From Streptomyces asoensis (GTDB taxonomy: Bacteria > Actinomycetota > Actinomycetes > Streptomycetales > Streptomycetaceae), in assembly GCF_013085465.1 (NCBI RefSeq), contig NZ_CP049838.1, positions 9,424,001-9,488,000 on the forward strand: a stretch of DNA of 64,000 bases. Reading direction: 5' to 3'. The notes under the pieces were generated by a model. The model was given only the letters and a program-made list of their open reading frames with translations. It ran no database searches and was not told the origin of the DNA. A program made the position numbers and the translations under genes. The stretch's first letter is position 1. Each line of letters begins with the position of its first letter. This document shows positions 43,406 to 52,715 of this stretch, piece by piece.

Positions 43406-45790
43406 ATGAACCCCCGCCCGACGGGCCCCGACAGACGCACCCTCCCCGACAGACGCACCCTCCTCGCCGCCGGTCTCACCGCCGCGGCCCTGGCCGGCCT
43501 GCCCGCCTTCACCGCCGCCGCCGCACCCCGGCGCCCCACCGACGCGCCGCCGCCCACCGAGGACTCCCGGCACCTGCTCTGGTGGCAGGCCCCCGCCGAC
43601 GACCAGTCCATGATCGAACAGGGCCTGCCCGTCGGCAACGGCCGTCTCGGAGCACTCGCGAGCAACGACCCCGGCCGGGAACTCCTGCTGATCACCGACG
43701 CCACCCTGTGGACCGGCGGCCTCAACGACAAGCTGGACGCCGACGGCCAATTCCCGTACGGCCGCACCGACTTCGGCTCCTTCACCCTGCTCGCCCGGCT
43801 CGCCGTGGACATCCCCGACCACGACCTGTCCGCCGTCAACGGCTACCGCCGCACCCTCGACCTCTCCCAGGCCCTGCTCACGACGACGTACGTCCGCGCC
43901 GGGGTGACGTACCGGCGGCAGATCTTCGCCAGCCGCCCGGACGACGTGATCGTCCTGCACTTCACCCAGAGCGGCGGCGGCCGGTACACCGGGTCCGTGA
44001 CCCTGGACGGCACACACGGCGAGACGGGTGGCGGAGCGGAGTCCTTCGGCGCTTCCTTCCCCGGCGGTCTGCGCTACGGCGCGGCCGTCACGGCGCACGG
44101 CACCGGCGGCCGGGTCCGGGTGAACGGCGCACGGATCGACTTCTCCGGCTGCACCGACCTCACGGTGGTCGTCAGCGGCGGCACCAACTACGCACCCGAC
44201 GCCCGGGCGAAGTACCGCGACCCGTCCCTCGACCCCGAGAAACTGGCCCGTACGAAGGTCCGCGCGGCAGCCGCCCACCCGGCCGGCACGCTGCTGCGCA
44301 CCCATGTCGCCGACTACCGCGCCCTCTACGGCCGGCTCGACCTCTCGCTCGGCACGTCGACCGCCGAACAGCGCTCCCTCGACACCTGGGAACGCCTCGC
44401 CGCGCGCGCCCGCGACAGGACCCCGGACCCCGAACTCGAAGCCGCCTACCTCCAGTTCGGCCGCTACCTGATGATCTCCGGATCCCGTGGCAGCCTTCCC
44501 CTCAACCTCCAGGGACTGTGGCTCGACGGCAACGACCCGGACTGGATGGGCGACTACCACACCGACATCAACCTCCAGATGAACTACTGGATGGCCGACC
44601 GTACGGGCCTGTCCCCGTGCTTCGACGCCCTCACCGACTACTGCCTCGCCCAACTGCCCTCCTGGACCGCCCTCACCCGGTCCCTGTTCAACGACCCGCG
44701 CAACCGCTACCGCAACTCCACCGGAAAGAACGCCGGTTGGACCGTCGCGATCTCCACCAACCCGCACGGCGGCATGGGCTGGTGGTGGCATCCCGCGGGC
44801 AACGCCTGGCTCGCCAACACCCTCTGGGAGCACTACGAGTTCACCGGCTCCCGCACCCACCTGAACAAGATCTACCCGCTGCTGAAGGGCGCCTGCGAGT
44901 TCTGGGAGGCACGGCTGCTGCCCACGACCCTGCCCGGCAGCGCGCGAGAGGTCCTCGTAGCCGACAGCGACTGGTCGCCCGAACACGGCCCGCTCGACGC
45001 CCAGGGCATCACCTACGCCCAGGAGCTGGTGTGGGAGCTGTTCGGCCACTACCAGGCCGCGGCAGGGGAACTGGGCAAGGACGCCGCCTACGCGGCCACC
45101 ATCGCCGGCCTGCGCAAACGGCTGTACCTGCCGGAGGTGAGCCCGAAGACGGGGTGGCTGGAGGAGTGGATGTCACCCGACAACCTCGGCGAGACCACCC
45201 ACCGGCACCTCTCCCCGCTCGTCGGCCTGTTCCCCGGCGACCGCATCCGCCCCGACGGCTCGACCCCGCAGGAGACCGTCGACGGCGCCACCGCCCTCCT
45301 CACCGCGCGCGGCATGAACAGCTTCGGCTGGGCGAATGCCTGGCGCGCCCTGTGCTGGGCCCGACTGAAGCACGCGGAGAAGGCGTACGAGCTGGTCACG
45401 ACCAACCTCCGCCCGTCGACCGGCGGCGGCAACGGCACCGCCTTCAACCTGTTCGACATCTACGAGGTCGAACAGGGCCGGGGCATCTTCCAGATCGACG
45501 CCAACTTCGGCACCCCGGCGGCGATGACGGAGATGCTCCTGTACTCCCGCCCCGGGCATCTCGAACTCCTGCCCGCCCTGCCCGACGCCTGGGCCGCCTC
45601 CGGGTATGTCACCGGCCTGCCCGCGCGCGGCGGGTTCGTCGTCGACCTGCGGTGGCGCGACGGCACACCCACCTCGGTGCGGCTGCGCAGCGTCGGCGGC
45701 CGGACCACGACGGTGGCGCACGGCGGGACGTCCCGGACGGTGGACCTACGGCCGGGGAAGTCCGTCACGCTGAAGGGCTTCACCCGATGA
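43406..45790 (+). CDS. Exported GH95 alpha-L-fucosidase/galactosidase-like enzyme
   Basis: The 794-residue protein has a twin-arginine-type export signal (DRRTLLAAGLTAAALAGLPA). It then matches GH95 with an N-terminal beta-sandwich, an (alpha/alpha)6 barrel (about 325-695) and a C-terminal sandwich. Family landmarks are WWQAPADDQSMIEQGLPVGN, LPLNLQGLWLDGN, DYHTDINLQMNYW (386-395), the acid region SPEHGP (E526) and QIDANFGTPAAM (D698). In the well-studied AfcA the catalytic Asn pair is NIN; here the first position is Asp (D387). It forms an operon with GH27 and the SGNH gene. Confidence 0.88.
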   Translation: MNPRPTGPDRRTLPDRRTLLAAGLTAAALAGLPAFTAAAAPRRPTDAPPPTEDSRHLLWWQAPADDQSMIEQGLPVGNGRLGALASNDPGRELLLITDATLWTGGLNDKLDADGQFPYGRTDFGSFTLLARLAVDIPDHDLSAVNGYRRTLDLSQALLTTTYVRAGVTYRRQIFASRPDDVIVLHFTQSGGGRYTGSVTLDGTHGETGGGAESFGASFPGGLRYGAAVTAHGTGGRVRVNGARIDFSGCTDLTVVVSGGTNYAPDARAKYRDPSLDPEKLARTKVRAAAAHPAGTLLRTHVADYRALYGRLDLSLGTSTAEQRSLDTWERLAARARDRTPDPELEAAYLQFGRYLMISGSRGSLPLNLQGLWLDGNDPDWMGDYHTDINLQMNYWMADRTGLSPCFDALTDYCLAQLPSWTALTRSLFNDPRNRYRNSTGKNAGWTVAISTNPHGGMGWWWHPAGNAWLANTLWEHYEFTGSRTHLNKIYPLLKGACEFWEARLLPTTLPGSAREVLVADSDWSPEHGPLDAQGITYAQELVWELFGHYQAAAGELGKDAAYAATIAGLRKRLYLPEVSPKTGWLEEWMSPDNLGETTHRHLSPLVGLFPGDRIRPDGSTPQETVDGATALLTARGMNSFGWANAWRALCWARLKHAEKAYELVTTNLRPSTGGGNGTAFNLFDIYEVEQGRGIFQIDANFGTPAAMTEMLLYSRPGHLELLPALPDAWAASGYVTGLPARGGFVVDLRWRDGTPTSVRLRSVGGRTTTVAHGGTSRTVDLRPGKSVTLKGFTR

Positions 45791-46995
45791 CGGCCCGCCG
45801 CACGCCGCTCCGCGTGCTCGTCGCCGTCCTCGCCGTCCTGCTCGCCGTCGTCCTGCCGCAGGCCTTCCCGGCGGTCGCCCGCGCGGCGGACACCGGGCAC
45901 GATGTCGTCACCTGGGCGGCGTCCGCGGACCGGCTGGGGGAGGGCGTCGCCGACCGTGGCTACCGGCTCGTCGTCCGCACCAGCGTCGGCGGCGCCGACC
46001 TGCGGATCCGGCTCACGAACGCCTTCGGCGACCGGCCGGTGACCTTCGACAGCGTCTACGCGGGAGTCCAGCAGGAGGGCGCGACGCTGGTCCGGGGCAG
46101 CAACCGGCGGCTGAGTTTCGGCGGCGCGCACTTCGTCACGATCCCCGCCGGCGGCACCGCGTCGAGCGACGCGCTGCCCGGCAGGCTGTCGGCCGCCACC
46201 GACCTGGTGGTCAGCCTGCACTCGCCGGACGCGGGAGGCCCGGCGAGCGGTCACGGGATGGCCATGCAGACCTCGTACCTCGCCCAGGGCGACCACGCCG
46301 CGGAGGAGAGCGGCGACCCGTGGAGCGCGACGACCGGCTCCTGGTTCTACCTCGACTCCGTCTCGGTCCGGGCGAACGCGGCGACGGGCGCGGTGGTCGC
46401 GCTCGGCGACTCCATCACGGACGGCTGGCAGTCCACCGCCGACCTCGACCGCCGCTGGCCCGACTACCTCGCCCGCCGACTCCAGCGGGCGGACACCGAG
46501 GTCAAGGGCGTGGCCAACGGGGGGATCTCCGGCAACAAGGTCCTCGCGGACGGAGCCGGCCAGAGCGCGCTGAACCGGCTCCAGCGGGACGTGCTGTCGC
46601 AGCCGGGAGTACGCACCGTGTTCCTCTTCGAGGGCGTCAACGACATCAAGGCGCACACCGGGGTGACCGCCCAGGACATGATCGCCGGATACCGGGAGAT
46701 CGTCCGCCGTGCGCACGCGGCCGGAAAATGTGTCGTCGGCGCCACCGTGGCCCCCTTCGAAGGCTGGTCGGAGTGGGACCCGGCCGCCGAGTCCGTACGC
46801 CAGGACGTCAACACGTTCATCCGGAGCAGCGGGGAGTTCGACGCCGTCACCGACTTCGACCGCATCCTGCGCAGCCCCTACGACCCCGAGCGGATCCTGC
46901 CCTTCTTCGACGGCGGCGACCATCTGCACCCCAACGACAAGGGGATGCAGGCGATGGCCGACGCGGTGGACCTCACGGCGCTCGACTGCACCTGA
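45787..46995 (+). CDS. Secreted SGNH/GDSL hydrolase
   Basis: The 402-residue protein has a signal peptide (LRVLVAVLAVLLAVVLPQAF). An N-terminal beta-rich region (about 40-190) is followed by an SGNH hydrolase domain with block I VALGDSITDGWQ, block II GNGGISGN-like ANGGISGN, block III FLFEGVNDIKA and block V HLHPNDKG. It probably removes acetyl or other esters from plant polysaccharides. Its start overlaps the GH95 stop (ATGA), so translation is coupled. Confidence 0.86.
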   Translation: MTARRTPLRVLVAVLAVLLAVVLPQAFPAVARAADTGHDVVTWAASADRLGEGVADRGYRLVVRTSVGGADLRIRLTNAFGDRPVTFDSVYAGVQQEGATLVRGSNRRLSFGGAHFVTIPAGGTASSDALPGRLSAATDLVVSLHSPDAGGPASGHGMAMQTSYLAQGDHAAEESGDPWSATTGSWFYLDSVSVRANAATGAVVALGDSITDGWQSTADLDRRWPDYLARRLQRADTEVKGVANGGISGNKVLADGAGQSALNRLQRDVLSQPGVRTVFLFEGVNDIKAHTGVTAQDMIAGYREIVRRAHAAGKCVVGATVAPFEGWSEWDPAAESVRQDVNTFIRSSGEFDAVTDFDRILRSPYDPERILPFFDGGDHLHPNDKGMQAMADAVDLTALDCT

Positions 46996-47020
46996 CGACG
47001 GGCCGCGCGAGGGGGGAGGC

Positions 47021-47494
47021 TCACCCCTCGCGGGGCGCGGTCCGGTCGGAGGCCGGCCAGACGTACGGCAGATCGTCGGGCACGCCGGGGAACAGAGCCG
47101 CGTAGAACTCGGGATCCTTGCGCACGAGCGCGGATCGGTGACTGCGGTGGAACGCGGGATCGCCGAGCCACGGCGGCAGCTCCCCCGCCGCCGCGAGCCG
47201 CTCCTGCGTGCGGATGCCGGCCCGCTGCCCGGCGAAGCCGGTCACCAGCGAGGCGGCGCAGGTGTCCGCACGTCCGGTCGCCGTCCACACACCGCAGACC
47301 TCCAGGCCGTAGCGCACGAGTGCCTCCTCGTACCCGGTCCACATGCGCACCGCCGGGTGGTGGCGCCATCCGTAGCCGGTGACCGTCAGACCCCGCAGCA
47401 CCTGGAGCGCCTCGACCCGCTGCTTGCCCAGCCGACGAGGGTCCAGGGCGGCGGCCGACGCGGTGAAGTCCGGGTACGGCAGAAAGGTCTGCAC
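47021..47494 (-). CDS. MSMEG_6728-type / Pyr_excise-domain protein
   Basis: The 157-residue protein begins VQTFLPYPDFTASAAALDPR RL-type and contains KQRVEALQVLRGLTVTGYG, WRHHPAVRMWTGYEEALVRYG and LPPWLGDPAFHRSHRSALV. These match the MSMEG_6728 family, related in fold to phage pyrimidine-dimer DNA glycosylases (PF03013). The role in actinobacteria is not established; DNA repair is only suggested by relatives. GTG is chosen because the family begins with xQTFLPY. Confidence 0.75.
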   Translation of the reverse strand: MQTFLPYPDFTASAAALDPRRLGKQRVEALQVLRGLTVTGYGWRHHPAVRMWTGYEEALVRYGLEVCGVWTATGRADTCAASLVTGFAGQRAGIRTQERLAAAGELPPWLGDPAFHRSHRSALVRKDPEFYAALFPGVPDDLPYVWPASDRTAPREG

Positions 47495-47579
47495 GGTCCG
47501 ACCCCCATATGGCGGAAGCGTTTCCACAACGCGGCCCGGGCGGCACACCGATCGACGGGTGCCGCCCCGGCCGGACTGC

Positions 47580-49856
47580 TCAGGCCACGGTGAACCTGTC
47601 CCACACGCGGTGCCCGCCCAACAGCGGGACGAGCTGTTCCAGGGCGGCCGTACCGGTGTCACCGACCACCACGCCCGGCGCGCCGGTGGGTACCCCGGCC
47701 CCTTCGAGGACGGCTTCGCCGCCCGCCCAGGCGCCCACGGCCTTGCCGTGCCGGAAGGCCTCGGACACCAGCAGGGTGACGCGGGGATCGCCCGTCAGCT
47801 GCTGCGCGGCGGCGGGGAACGCCTTGGCGTCGCGCGCGCCGTACGCGTCGCTTCCGACCCCGGGCAGACCGGCCAGCAGCACCGCGTCGAACTCGACGGA
47901 CCGCGCGGTGGCGTACGTGCGCTGCACGGTCACAGCGCCCTCGCCGGAGCCGAGGACGCCACCTGCCTGGGCGACGACCAGCGGGACCATGCCGCCCTCG
48001 ACGACCGCCTCACGCACGGCCCGTACGCCGTCCAGGTCGCCGTCCGGGCCGACGACGATGCCGATGACGCGGCCGTCCGTCGGCCAGGTACGGCCGAGCT
48101 GCGACAGGGCCGGGCTGGGCTGGACGTCGGCCAGGGGCACCGTGGGCGCGGGCGCCGGCAGTCCGAGGCCCGTCGCCACCTCGCCGCACAGCTCCGGGTC
48201 GATGTTGGCCAGGACCAGCAGGGCCCGCTCCCGGATGGCCTGTTCGTAGCACTTGGCGAGCTCGAAGGTGTACGCGCCGATGATGTGCTCGCGCTCCAGC
48301 GGGGACATGCTGAGCCAGAACCGGCGGGGCTGACTGAAGTGGTCCGCGAACGACTCGGGCGCCTCGCGGACCCTGGTGCTCTCCGGCACCCGCACCGGAG
48401 CCTCGATGAACGCCCCGGTGTCCGCCCCCGCGAGGAACGGGCAGCCGCCGTCGAGCGAGTTGGGCCGGTAGGGGGCGACCCCCCGGTGCACGGCCGTCTG
48501 GTGGAGGCCGTCGCGCAGCATGTCGTTGACGGGCGCGTGCGGACGGTTGATGGGCAGCTGCGGGAAGTTGGGGCCGCCCAGGCGGGTGATCTGGGTGTCC
48601 AGATAGGAGAACAGCCGGCCCGCGAGCAGCGGGTCGTCGGTGATGTCGACGCCCGGCACGAGATGGCCGACGTGGAAGGCGACCTGCTCGGTCTCGGCGA
48701 AGAAGTTCGAGGGGTTGCGGTCGAGGGTCAGCAGCCCGACCGGCTGCACCGGCGCGAGCTCCTCGGGCACGAGGTTCGTCGGGTCCAGCAGGTCGATGCC
48801 CTCGAACATCTGGTCCGGGGTGTCGGGGAACGTCTGGATGCCCAGCTCCCACTGCGGGTACGCGCCCGCCTCGATGGCGTCCGCGAGGTCCCGCCGGTGG
48901 AAGTCGGGGTCGACGCCGTTGATGATCTGCGCCTCCTCCCAGACCAGCGAGTGCACACCCAGCTGGGGCTTCCAGTGGAACTTCACCAGCGTCGTCGCGC
49001 CTTCGGCGTTGACCAGGCGGAACGTATGGACGCCGAAGCCCTCCATCGTCCGGAACGAGCGCGGGATGCCCCGGTCGGACATGTTCCACAGCGTGTGGTG
49101 GGTGGCCTCGGTGTGCAGGGTGACGAAGTCCCAGAAGGTGTCGTGTGCGCTCTGCGCCTGCGGGATCTCCCGGTCCGGGTGCGGTTTGCCGGCGTGGATG
49201 ATGTCGGGGAACTTGATCGCGTCCTGGATGAAGAAGACGGGCATGTTGTTCCCGACCAGGTCGAAGACGCCCTCGCTGGTGTAGAACTTCGTCGCGAATC
49301 CCCGGGTGTCCCGTACGGTGTCGGACGACCCCCGCGACCCCAGCACCGTGGAGAAGCGCACGAACACCGGCGTCTCCTCGTCCTCGGCGAGGAACGCCGC
49401 CTTGGTCACGGTGGCCGCCGTGCCGTAGCTCTGGAACGTGCCGTGCGCCGCGGCGCCCCGGGCGTGGACCACGCGCTCCGGGATGCGCTCGTGGTCGAAG
49501 TGCATGACCTTCTCGCGCAGATGGTGGTCCTGGAGCAGCACGGGCCCCCGGGGCCCCGCCTTGAGCGAGTGGTCGGTGTCGTGGAGCCGGGTGCCCTGGG
49601 CGGTCGTGAGATAGCTGCCGGACTGCGCCGTACGGGCCTGATCGGCGCCCGTCGGCTGCCCGGTCGGTGACACGGTGTCGGGGCCGCTCTGATCCGGCTT
49701 GGGCGGCAGCGGGTCGCGCGGCTCCGTCGGCTCCGCGACGGACGGCGACTCGGGCGCCGGCTTGCCGGGGATCCCCTCCTCCGGCGCCCCGCCGTCGCCC
49801 CGGAGGCTGTCGGTGATCTTCTGGGCCGCCCGCTTGAGGGGGTTGGTCTCGCTCAT
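47580..49856 (-). CDS. katE: Large-subunit (clade II, KatE/HPII-type) catalase
   Basis: The 758-residue protein has an unstructured N terminus (about 1-75), a catalase core (about 80-590), and a C-terminal flavodoxin/DJ-1-like domain (about 610-758), which mark large-subunit catalases. H131 in RVVHARGAAAHG and the Asn in VGNNMPVFFIQD are active-site residues. The heme-ligand Tyr lies in FSYLDTQITRLGGPNFPQLP. It decomposes hydrogen peroxide, usually in stationary or spore stages. GAGGAC stands upstream of the ATG. Confidence 0.9.
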   Translation of the reverse strand: MSETNPLKRAAQKITDSLRGDGGAPEEGIPGKPAPESPSVAEPTEPRDPLPPKPDQSGPDTVSPTGQPTGADQARTAQSGSYLTTAQGTRLHDTDHSLKAGPRGPVLLQDHHLREKVMHFDHERIPERVVHARGAAAHGTFQSYGTAATVTKAAFLAEDEETPVFVRFSTVLGSRGSSDTVRDTRGFATKFYTSEGVFDLVGNNMPVFFIQDAIKFPDIIHAGKPHPDREIPQAQSAHDTFWDFVTLHTEATHHTLWNMSDRGIPRSFRTMEGFGVHTFRLVNAEGATTLVKFHWKPQLGVHSLVWEEAQIINGVDPDFHRRDLADAIEAGAYPQWELGIQTFPDTPDQMFEGIDLLDPTNLVPEELAPVQPVGLLTLDRNPSNFFAETEQVAFHVGHLVPGVDITDDPLLAGRLFSYLDTQITRLGGPNFPQLPINRPHAPVNDMLRDGLHQTAVHRGVAPYRPNSLDGGCPFLAGADTGAFIEAPVRVPESTRVREAPESFADHFSQPRRFWLSMSPLEREHIIGAYTFELAKCYEQAIRERALLVLANIDPELCGEVATGLGLPAPAPTVPLADVQPSPALSQLGRTWPTDGRVIGIVVGPDGDLDGVRAVREAVVEGGMVPLVVAQAGGVLGSGEGAVTVQRTYATARSVEFDAVLLAGLPGVGSDAYGARDAKAFPAAAQQLTGDPRVTLLVSEAFRHGKAVGAWAGGEAVLEGAGVPTGAPGVVVGDTGTAALEQLVPLLGGHRVWDRFTVA

Positions 49857-50024
49857 GAAATGACAGTCCTCCGATACATACCCGAAAATGTACAAAAAGG
49901 GCATTTGGTGTGCCACGCTCTCACGGCCCGCAGGGCCGCGCACCAGGTGCGCTCGCGTTTGAGGTGATCACCGGCACGGAACCCGGTTGACGCGAGCGAC
50001 GCATTTCAAGGAGGCGCGGAACCG
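49857..50024. promoter_or_regulatory. Divergent promoter region for catalase and PPK2
   Basis: On the minus strand, GGGTAT followed by GTATCGGAGG lies about 22-27 bases before the catalase ATG. GGGTAT matches the -10 of Streptomyces sigma-B-type promoters (GNNT-N14-16-GGGTA[CT]). The -35 match is partial. The central region is unusually A/T-rich with a run of five A/T. This fits control by general stress and osmotic stress. Confidence 0.45.
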
Positions 50025-50990
50025 ATGGATCGTGAAGAGGTCGAGGCCCGGTTGCTCGACGGGCTGACGGTGGACGACCGCAGACCGGAACAGCCGGTGC
50101 TGCTCGACGGCGCACGTCAGCCGATCACCACGTGGCGGGAGAACTACCCCTACGACCGCAAGGTGAGCCGCAGGGAGTACGAGCGCACCAAGCGCGTCCT
50201 CCAGATCGAGATGCTCAAGCTCCAGCGCTGGGTCAATGACACCGGCGCCCGTCTGGTCGTGATCTGCGAGGGGCGGGACGCGGCGGGCAAGGGCGGCACC
50301 ATCCAGCGATTCACCGAACGCCTCAATCCCCGCGGCGCGAAGATCGTGGCCCTGGGCAAGCCCACGGAACAGGAGCAGGGCCAGTGGTACTTCCAGCGTT
50401 ACGTCGACCATCTCCCCGGGCCGGGTGAGATCGTCTTCTTCGACCGCTCCTGGTACAACCGGGCGGGCGTCGAACGGGTCATGGGCTTCTGCACGCAACA
50501 GGCATACGAACTGTTCCTCAAGCAGTGCCCGCTCTTCGAGGAGATGCTCGTCGAGGACGGCGTCATCCTGGTGAAGTTCTGGTTCTCCGTCTCCAGGACC
50601 GAGCAGCGGACGCGGTTCGCGATCCGCCAGGTCGACCCGGTACGCCAGTGGAAGCTCTCACCCACCGACCTCGACTCCCTCGACCGCTGGGACGAGTACA
50701 CCACCGCCAAGGTCGAGATGTTCCGTGTCACCGACACCGCGCACGCCCCCTGGACGGTCGTCAAGAGCAACGACAAACGTCGGGGCCGCCTCGAAGCCAT
50801 GCGCAGTCTGCTGTCCCGCGTCGACTACGCGGCCAAGGACGCCGAAGCGGTCGGCAGCCCGGACCCCCTGGTCGTAGGTGCCGCCGCCACCCTCCTGGAG
50901 CCGGGCGAAGAGGACACCGTCCTGTCGCCGACTCCGCTGACCAACCGGACCGAGGGCCCCGGCCGGCATCCCGGCGGCACGGCCTCCTGA
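50025..50990 (+). CDS. ppk2: Polyphosphate kinase 2
   Basis: The 321-residue protein shows the PPK2 signature: Walker A GRDAAGKGGTI (K89), the lid-like region and Walker B region FFDRSWYNRAGVE (D140), and VKFWFSVSRTEQRTRF. Class I PPK2 enzymes use polyphosphate to phosphorylate nucleoside diphosphates (or the reverse), linking phosphate storage and energy stress. AAGGAGG lies upstream of the ATG. It is divergent from catalase, suggesting shared stress regulation. Confidence 0.9.
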   Translation: MDREEVEARLLDGLTVDDRRPEQPVLLDGARQPITTWRENYPYDRKVSRREYERTKRVLQIEMLKLQRWVNDTGARLVVICEGRDAAGKGGTIQRFTERLNPRGAKIVALGKPTEQEQGQWYFQRYVDHLPGPGEIVFFDRSWYNRAGVERVMGFCTQQAYELFLKQCPLFEEMLVEDGVILVKFWFSVSRTEQRTRFAIRQVDPVRQWKLSPTDLDSLDRWDEYTTAKVEMFRVTDTAHAPWTVVKSNDKRRGRLEAMRSLLSRVDYAAKDAEAVGSPDPLVVGAAATLLEPGEEDTVLSPTPLTNRTEGPGRHPGGTAS

Positions 50991-51059
50991 AGCGCGGTGC
51001 GGGTCCGTCCGCACGGGATGCCCGCACGGCGCTGCCGGCGAGGCCCTGGCCGGGGTCGG

Positions 51060-51506
51060 TCAGACGCGGCGCCGGCGCCGTCTCACGCAAGCGGCGCCGG
51101 CCAGCAGGCCCGCCGCCGTCAGGGAGGCGCCGATGCCGATGTCCCAGCCGGACGGTCCCGCGGTCATGGCGCCGCCGACGCCGCCGCGCACACCGAGGCT
51201 GGGCAGCGCCGCGGGGCTGATCGTCACCGGCGCGGAGCTGGTCGGGACCGGCGCCGGAATGCTCGTGGCGGGAACGAGGGTGGGCGGCGACTGGCGAGGG
51301 AGGACCTCGCAGGCGATGCCGTCGTCCGGTCCCTGGTCCTCGTCGAGGCGGTTGGGGTCGCTGGTGTCCCGGTCGAACTCCGCCTGGGCGTCCTCCTGGT
51401 AGGTGAAGTCGCGGCAGTCGATGTCCTGGGCGTGGGCCACTCCGGACAGCGGAGCGAAGGTCATGATCGTCGCGGCTATTCCCGCGACGACGGTGCGATG
51501 GGGCAT
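51060..51506 (-). CDS. Secreted Excalibur-domain protein with C-terminal membrane helix
   Basis: The 148-residue protein has a signal peptide (VVAGIAATIMTFAPLSGVAHA). It is followed by an Excalibur calcium-binding-like domain (about 27-70; DCRDF, LDEDQGPDDGIACEVL), a Pro/Ser/Thr-rich spacer and a terminal hydrophobic helix followed by CVRRRRRRV. It probably stays attached to the membrane or cell surface. No LPXTG is visible. GGAGG precedes the ATG. Confidence 0.8.
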   Translation of the reverse strand: MPHRTVVAGIAATIMTFAPLSGVAHAQDIDCRDFTYQEDAQAEFDRDTSDPNRLDEDQGPDDGIACEVLPRQSPPTLVPATSIPAPVPTSSAPVTISPAALPSLGVRGGVGGAMTAGPSGWDIGIGASLTAAGLLAGAACVRRRRRRV

Positions 51507-51740
51507 GGGTGTCTCCTCCCGGCCGGGGGCCGTCGCTTCGACGCTAGGCAACGACCGACGCCGTCGCGCGAGGCGAGCGGCCATCCGGGTGGAGCCGCCC
51601 CGATCCTCCGGGCCGCCGGCGGTGGTGTGACCGGCGCCGACGCGGCAAGACGTCCTCCGACCGCCGCTACCCGCTACCGCCCGGCGAAGCCGCGAGCAGC
51701 CGGGTGAAGCCGGGTGAAGCCGAGAGAAACGGAGTGCACT

Positions 51741-52199
51741 GTGAGGGATCTGCTGGGAGGGTTCCGCAGTTTCATACTGCGCGGGAACGTGGTCGACCTG
51801 GCCGTGGGCATCGTGATCGGCGCGGCCTTCACCGCACTCGTCAACGGCTTCGTGAAAGCGTTCCTGACCCCCGTCGTGGGCTTCGCGACCGGTGCGACGG
51901 GCGACTACAGCCGCAGGACCTTCGCCGTCGGCGGGGCGGTCTTCCCGTACGGAAGTTTCGTGAACGCCGTCATCAGTTTTCTGCTGATCGCCTGCGTCCT
52001 GTACTTCCTCGTCGTTCTGCCGATCAACAAGCTGCACGAACGTTTCGCCCCGCACCAGGACGTCCAGGCGGACAAGCGGGACTGTCCCGAGTGCCTCAAC
52101 CCCGTCCCCGCCCAGGCGCGCCGCTGCGGGTTCTGCACCAGCGACCTCGTGCCCCTTCCCGACACGGCCGGCGCGGGGGAGACACGGGCGCAGGCCTGA
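51741..52199 (+). CDS. mscL: Large-conductance mechanosensitive channel MscL with zinc-ribbon-like tail
   Basis: The 152-residue protein has the MscL N-terminal helix and TM1 (FILRGNVVDLAVGIVIGAAF), a periplasmic loop, TM2 (FVNAVISFLLIACVLYFLVV) and, unlike E. coli MscL, a C-terminal segment with CPEC and CGFC (about 114-132) that could bind zinc. It releases solutes upon hypo-osmotic shock. GTG at 51741 is preferred because CGGAG is just upstream and the protein then starts RDLLGGFRSF. Confidence 0.9.
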   Translation: MRDLLGGFRSFILRGNVVDLAVGIVIGAAFTALVNGFVKAFLTPVVGFATGATGDYSRRTFAVGGAVFPYGSFVNAVISFLLIACVLYFLVVLPINKLHERFAPHQDVQADKRDCPECLNPVPAQARRCGFCTSDLVPLPDTAGAGETRAQA

Positions 52200-52274
52200 C
52201 GGGCCCGTTCCGGGATGTCTCTCCCGCCGGTCACCGGGTACCCGGTGCGGCACCGAGAGGAAGGGGTGAAGGCT

Positions 52275-52715
52275 ATGGCTGAAGCAGGACGGTACGGCAC
52301 GGACGGTGAGCGCGGCGCGCGGACCGCCGACGGCGGTGAGTCGGTCGGCGACCTGGTGCAACGCGCTTCGCAGCAGCTGACCGAACTGGTGCGCGGCGAG
52401 ATGCAGCTCGCACGGGCGGAGATGGTCGAGAAGGGCAAGCGCTACGGCAAGGGCGGTGGACTGTTCGGCGGGGCCGGACTCTTCGGCTTCCTCACCCTCC
52501 AGGCGCTGGTCGCCACCGCGATCGCCGCGATCGCGGTGCCGCTCCCGGTCTGGGCCGCGGCCCTGATCGTCACGGCCGTGCTGGCGGTGATCACCGCCGT
52601 GCTGGCCCTGACCGGCAAGAAGCAGGTCGGCGCGGCCGCCCCACCGGTGCCCGAGCGGACCGTCGACAGCGTGAAAGCCGATGTGTCGGAGATCAAGGAG
52701 AGTGCACGACGATGA
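52275..52715 (+). CDS. Phage-holin-family membrane protein (DUF1469-like)
   Basis: The 146-residue protein has an N-terminal amphipathic helix (SVGDLVQRASQQLTELVRGE), two transmembrane helices (AGLFGFLTLQALVATAIAAI and WAAALIVTAVLAVITAVLAL), and a C-terminal helix. This is the actinobacterial phage holin superfamily 6 (DUF1469) layout, common near DUF3618 genes and not part of a phage. The stop overlaps the next start by four bases. Confidence 0.85.
   Translation: MAEAGRYGTDGERGARTADGGESVGDLVQRASQQLTELVRGEMQLARAEMVEKGKRYGKGGGLFGGAGLFGFLTLQALVATAIAAIAVPLPVWAAALIVTAVLAVITAVLALTGKKQVGAAAPPVPERTVDSVKADVSEIKESARR

Noticed and set aside
41561..45049. 1162-residue minus-strand frame opposite GH27 and GH95
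   Set aside because: Shadow frame caused by high GC. The sense strand has complete GH27 and GH95 enzymes.
51060..51506. LPXTG-type sortase anchor on the Excalibur protein
   Set aside because: The C-terminal helix and Arg tail resemble an anchor, but no LPXTG or LAXTG motif precedes them.
52275..52715. Holin-like protein as evidence for a prophage
   Set aside because: The DUF1469-type holin superfamily is chromosomal in actinobacteria and the neighbour is DUF3618. No phage genes are present.
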